DNA from: JABCPO02 sp963513115
GTDB lineage: Bacteria > Bacillota > Clostridia > TANB77 > CAG-508
Length of the DNA stretch: 34,558 nucleotides
Assembly: GCA_963513115.1 (NCBI GenBank)
Contig: CAUPPN010000001.1
Location: 1-34,558, forward strand
Reading direction: 5' to 3'
Made by a program: the position numbers and the translations under genes. The notes under the pieces were generated by a model, which ran no database searches, was not told where the DNA came from, and saw only the letters and a list, made by a program, of their open reading frames with translations. Shown one piece after another: positions 32,770-34,558 of the stretch. Numbering within the stretch: the stretch's first letter is position 1; each line of letters opens with the position of its first letter.

Positions 32770-34191
32770 ATGAAAAAAGGTAGTATAGAAAAAAATATTA
32801 ATAATAATATATATAAAAGTATATGTATAGTTATTATAGCTATACTACTTTTTATATGTTTTCTAATATATGCAAAAAAAATCTCAGGCATAGATATATG
32901 TATAGGAGAAAATATTGAAAAAGATGTAAATATATATAAATATAATCAAAAACAAAATAATGAGCTAGAAAAGAAAAGAGAAGAAATTAACAAATCTCTT
33001 TCTAAGAATGTATATAATTCATTGAAGGTTAAACAAGATATGTCTAATACTTTTAGAGAAGTTATGGAGCTTCAAAATCAGATAACAATAAATGATGCTC
33101 AGATACAAGGGTTAATTGAACAAATTAATATATTAAATCAATATATAGCAAATACTAAAAAAGTTGTAAAAACATTAGAAAGTCAAAAAAATGCAAGAGA
33201 AGATATGGCTAAAAAAAGACTTAAAACAATATATATGAATGGTGAAAATAAAAAATTAGAAGTACTACTTTCATCTAAAGGAATATTAGATTTCTTTTCT
33301 AATTATTATATGATACAAGAAATAAATGAGTTAGATAATAATATAATCTTAAACGTTGCAAGAAATAGACAGATAATTAGAAAAGCAGAAGATAATCAAG
33401 TTATGTATGAAAAACAATTATTAGAAAAGGGACAGCAATTACAAAAAATAAAACAAAGCAATCAAAACTATATTGTACTTAAAAATGCCAAATTAACTAC
33501 CTTAACGGAAGAAGAAAAACAACTTGCAAACAATATAGAAACGCTAGAAAAAGAAAGGCTTTCAATAGAAGCAGAAATTTCTAGAGAAGCAATGGTTCTT
33601 CCAAGTATTGGAGCATATGTAGGAGGAGTATTTGCATGGCCTGTACCTTCTTGTAATTCATTAAATTGGATAACTGCAAGATATGGTGAAGGATGGAATT
33701 CTGGCTATCCAGGCCCTAATCATTCTGGGGTAGATATTGCAATACCATCTTCAGAAGTTGGAAGACATGCAGCTGTTGCAGCACAAGATGGTAGAGTAAT
33801 AGTTGCAGTAGGAGATAAGAAGGGGAGTAGAAGAAGTTACGGTAATTATATTGTTATAGACCATGGTGGTGGAATATATACACTATATGGGCATGCTGAC
33901 TCAATTATGGTACAAAGAGGGCAATATGTTAAAAAAGGCGAACCAATAATGTTTGTAGGAAGCACTGGAAACTCTACAGGACCACATCTACATTTCGAAG
34001 TTCGTATTGGAGGGCCTAATTATTCTAATAAGAAAGATCCTTTACCTTTTATAACTAATCAAAAAAGTCCTGAAGCATATATACAAAATAATACAAATGA
34101 TAATGTAATAAAACAAAATACACAAAATAATACAACAAATATACAAAATAATAATACAGTAGGTAAATCAAATAGTATTAATTTGAATTAA
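32770..34191 (+). CDS. Second coiled-coil M23 peptidase with Asn/Gln-rich tail
   Basis: The 473-residue protein has a membrane helix at about 17-36 without a clear signal-peptidase site, so it may remain anchored. A coiled coil at about 55-285 includes a segment like that of the preceding protein (KRLKTIYMNGENKKLEVLLS beside its KRMKAIYMNGSVSYLELLAN). The M23 domain has His318/Asp322 (HSGVD) and HLHFEV at 406-411, a complete zinc site. A C-terminal Asn/Thr/Gln low-complexity tail of about 45 residues follows. It is a paralog of the upstream M23 protein, 73 bases away, and may be an alternative FtsEX client or a general hydrolase. Confidence 0.88.
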   Translation: MKKGSIEKNINNNIYKSICIVIIAILLFICFLIYAKKISGIDICIGENIEKDVNIYKYNQKQNNELEKKREEINKSLSKNVYNSLKVKQDMSNTFREVMELQNQITINDAQIQGLIEQINILNQYIANTKKVVKTLESQKNAREDMAKKRLKTIYMNGENKKLEVLLSSKGILDFFSNYYMIQEINELDNNIILNVARNRQIIRKAEDNQVMYEKQLLEKGQQLQKIKQSNQNYIVLKNAKLTTLTEEEKQLANNIETLEKERLSIEAEISREAMVLPSIGAYVGGVFAWPVPSCNSLNWITARYGEGWNSGYPGPNHSGVDIAIPSSEVGRHAAVAAQDGRVIVAVGDKKGSRRSYGNYIVIDHGGGIYTLYGHADSIMVQRGQYVKKGEPIMFVGSTGNSTGPHLHFEVRIGGPNYSNKKDPLPFITNQKSPEAYIQNNTNDNVIKQNTQNNTTNIQNNNTVGKSNSINLN

Positions 34192-34205
34192 GTAAAGAGG
34201 AAAAA

Positions 34206-34558
34206 ATGCAAGAACATGATACATTAAAAAGTATAAACAAAGATAGTAATGAAAGACTTAGAAAAAATGCAAAATATTATGATGACGTATTTAGCAAGTT
34301 TGATGAAGATAATATAATAGAAGAAGAAAATAATATTAATATGAGAAATAATAATTATAATAATATTGTAAATAATAATAATATAACTAATAGTTTTAAT
34401 TCTAATAGCAACAATAGTTCATATAATAGGTTAAGACAAAATGTACAATTTGAAGAAGATATACCAACTATTAGTTTACACAACAAGAAAAAAAAGAACC
34501 TTAAATGGGATATGACACCACTTGATTTAATAATATATGTTTTTATTTTAGTAATGTT
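34206..34558 (+). CDS. 5' part of an unknown membrane protein with Asn-rich N terminus (cut by window end)
   Basis: ATG after AAAGAGGAAAA opens a frame that stays open for 117 codons to the window end. The visible part is polar and Asn-rich (long AAT runs), with charged stretches, then KKKKNLKWDMTPLDL and the start of a membrane helix (IIYVFILVM). This layout is like many membrane proteins of this genome, which carry Lys/Asn-rich cytoplasmic tails. Genes after ftsEX-M23 are often a CtpA/S41 protease in Clostridia, but no sequence feature here confirms that. Confidence 0.65.
   Translation, partial: MQEHDTLKSINKDSNERLRKNAKYYDDVFSKFDEDNIIEEENNINMRNNNYNNIVNNNNITNSFNSNSNNSSYNRLRQNVQFEEDIPTISLHNKKKKNLKWDMTPLDLIIYVFILVM

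Overview
The window is a very AT-rich stretch of a low-GC Gram-positive bacterium (Bacillota, most likely an uncultured clostridial or related gut-type lineage; this placement is an inference). The evidence is a complete peptidoglycan toolkit (class A penicillin-binding protein, FemX-like branching enzyme, class B-like sortase, TagO/WecA-type lipid-carrier transferase, FtsEX with M23 hydrolases), standard stop codons with TGA still used as a stop (24998-25000), and strong AGGAGG-type ribosome binding sites. Every convincing gene lies on the + strand, and the spacers are A-rich on that strand.

Region 1 (1-7470) is an operon for a strongly diverged Tad/type IV-pilus-like machine. It holds the end of an unknown gene, a TadZ/CpaE-like protein with a degenerate nucleotide site, a CpaF/TadA-type ATPase with an N-terminal membrane anchor, a single protein fusing TadB-like and TadC-like platform halves, and three single-pass membrane proteins sharing a G-x-[DE]-x-I-[ST]-x-[IM]-[NH] motif. 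It ends at a clear terminator. No recognisable pilin or prepilin peptidase is present in the window. This is the best candidate for an undescribed system.

Region 2 (7500-18665) is a cell-envelope and housekeeping run: class A PBP, cysS overlapping a femX-like gene, a DUF1189-like membrane protein next to ftsH, a small membrane protein, the two-subunit Alg14/Alg13-like glycosyltransferase (PssD/PssE type), and a TagO/WecA-like transferase, closed by a terminator. Region 3 (18700-24340) has a sortase with its own promoter and terminator, a MacB-like ABC transporter preceded by tandem palindromic repeats, a GIY-YIG protein, and a monocistronic 72-residue gene with a strong promoter and terminator.

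Region 4 (24366-28382) joins an AbiEi-type antitoxin-like gene, without its usual AbiEii partner, to two paralogous GT-B-like proteins and then prs. This translationally coupled arrangement is the second candidate novel system. Region 5 (28383-29570) is a structured leader with a 12-codon ORF and two genes of unknown function. Region 6 (29900-34558) is ftsE-ftsX followed by two coiled-coil M23 peptidases, the usual context of FtsEX-controlled peptidoglycan cleavage at division, and the start of an Asn-rich membrane protein cut by the window edge. No tRNA, rRNA, CRISPR array or insertion sequence was recognised.
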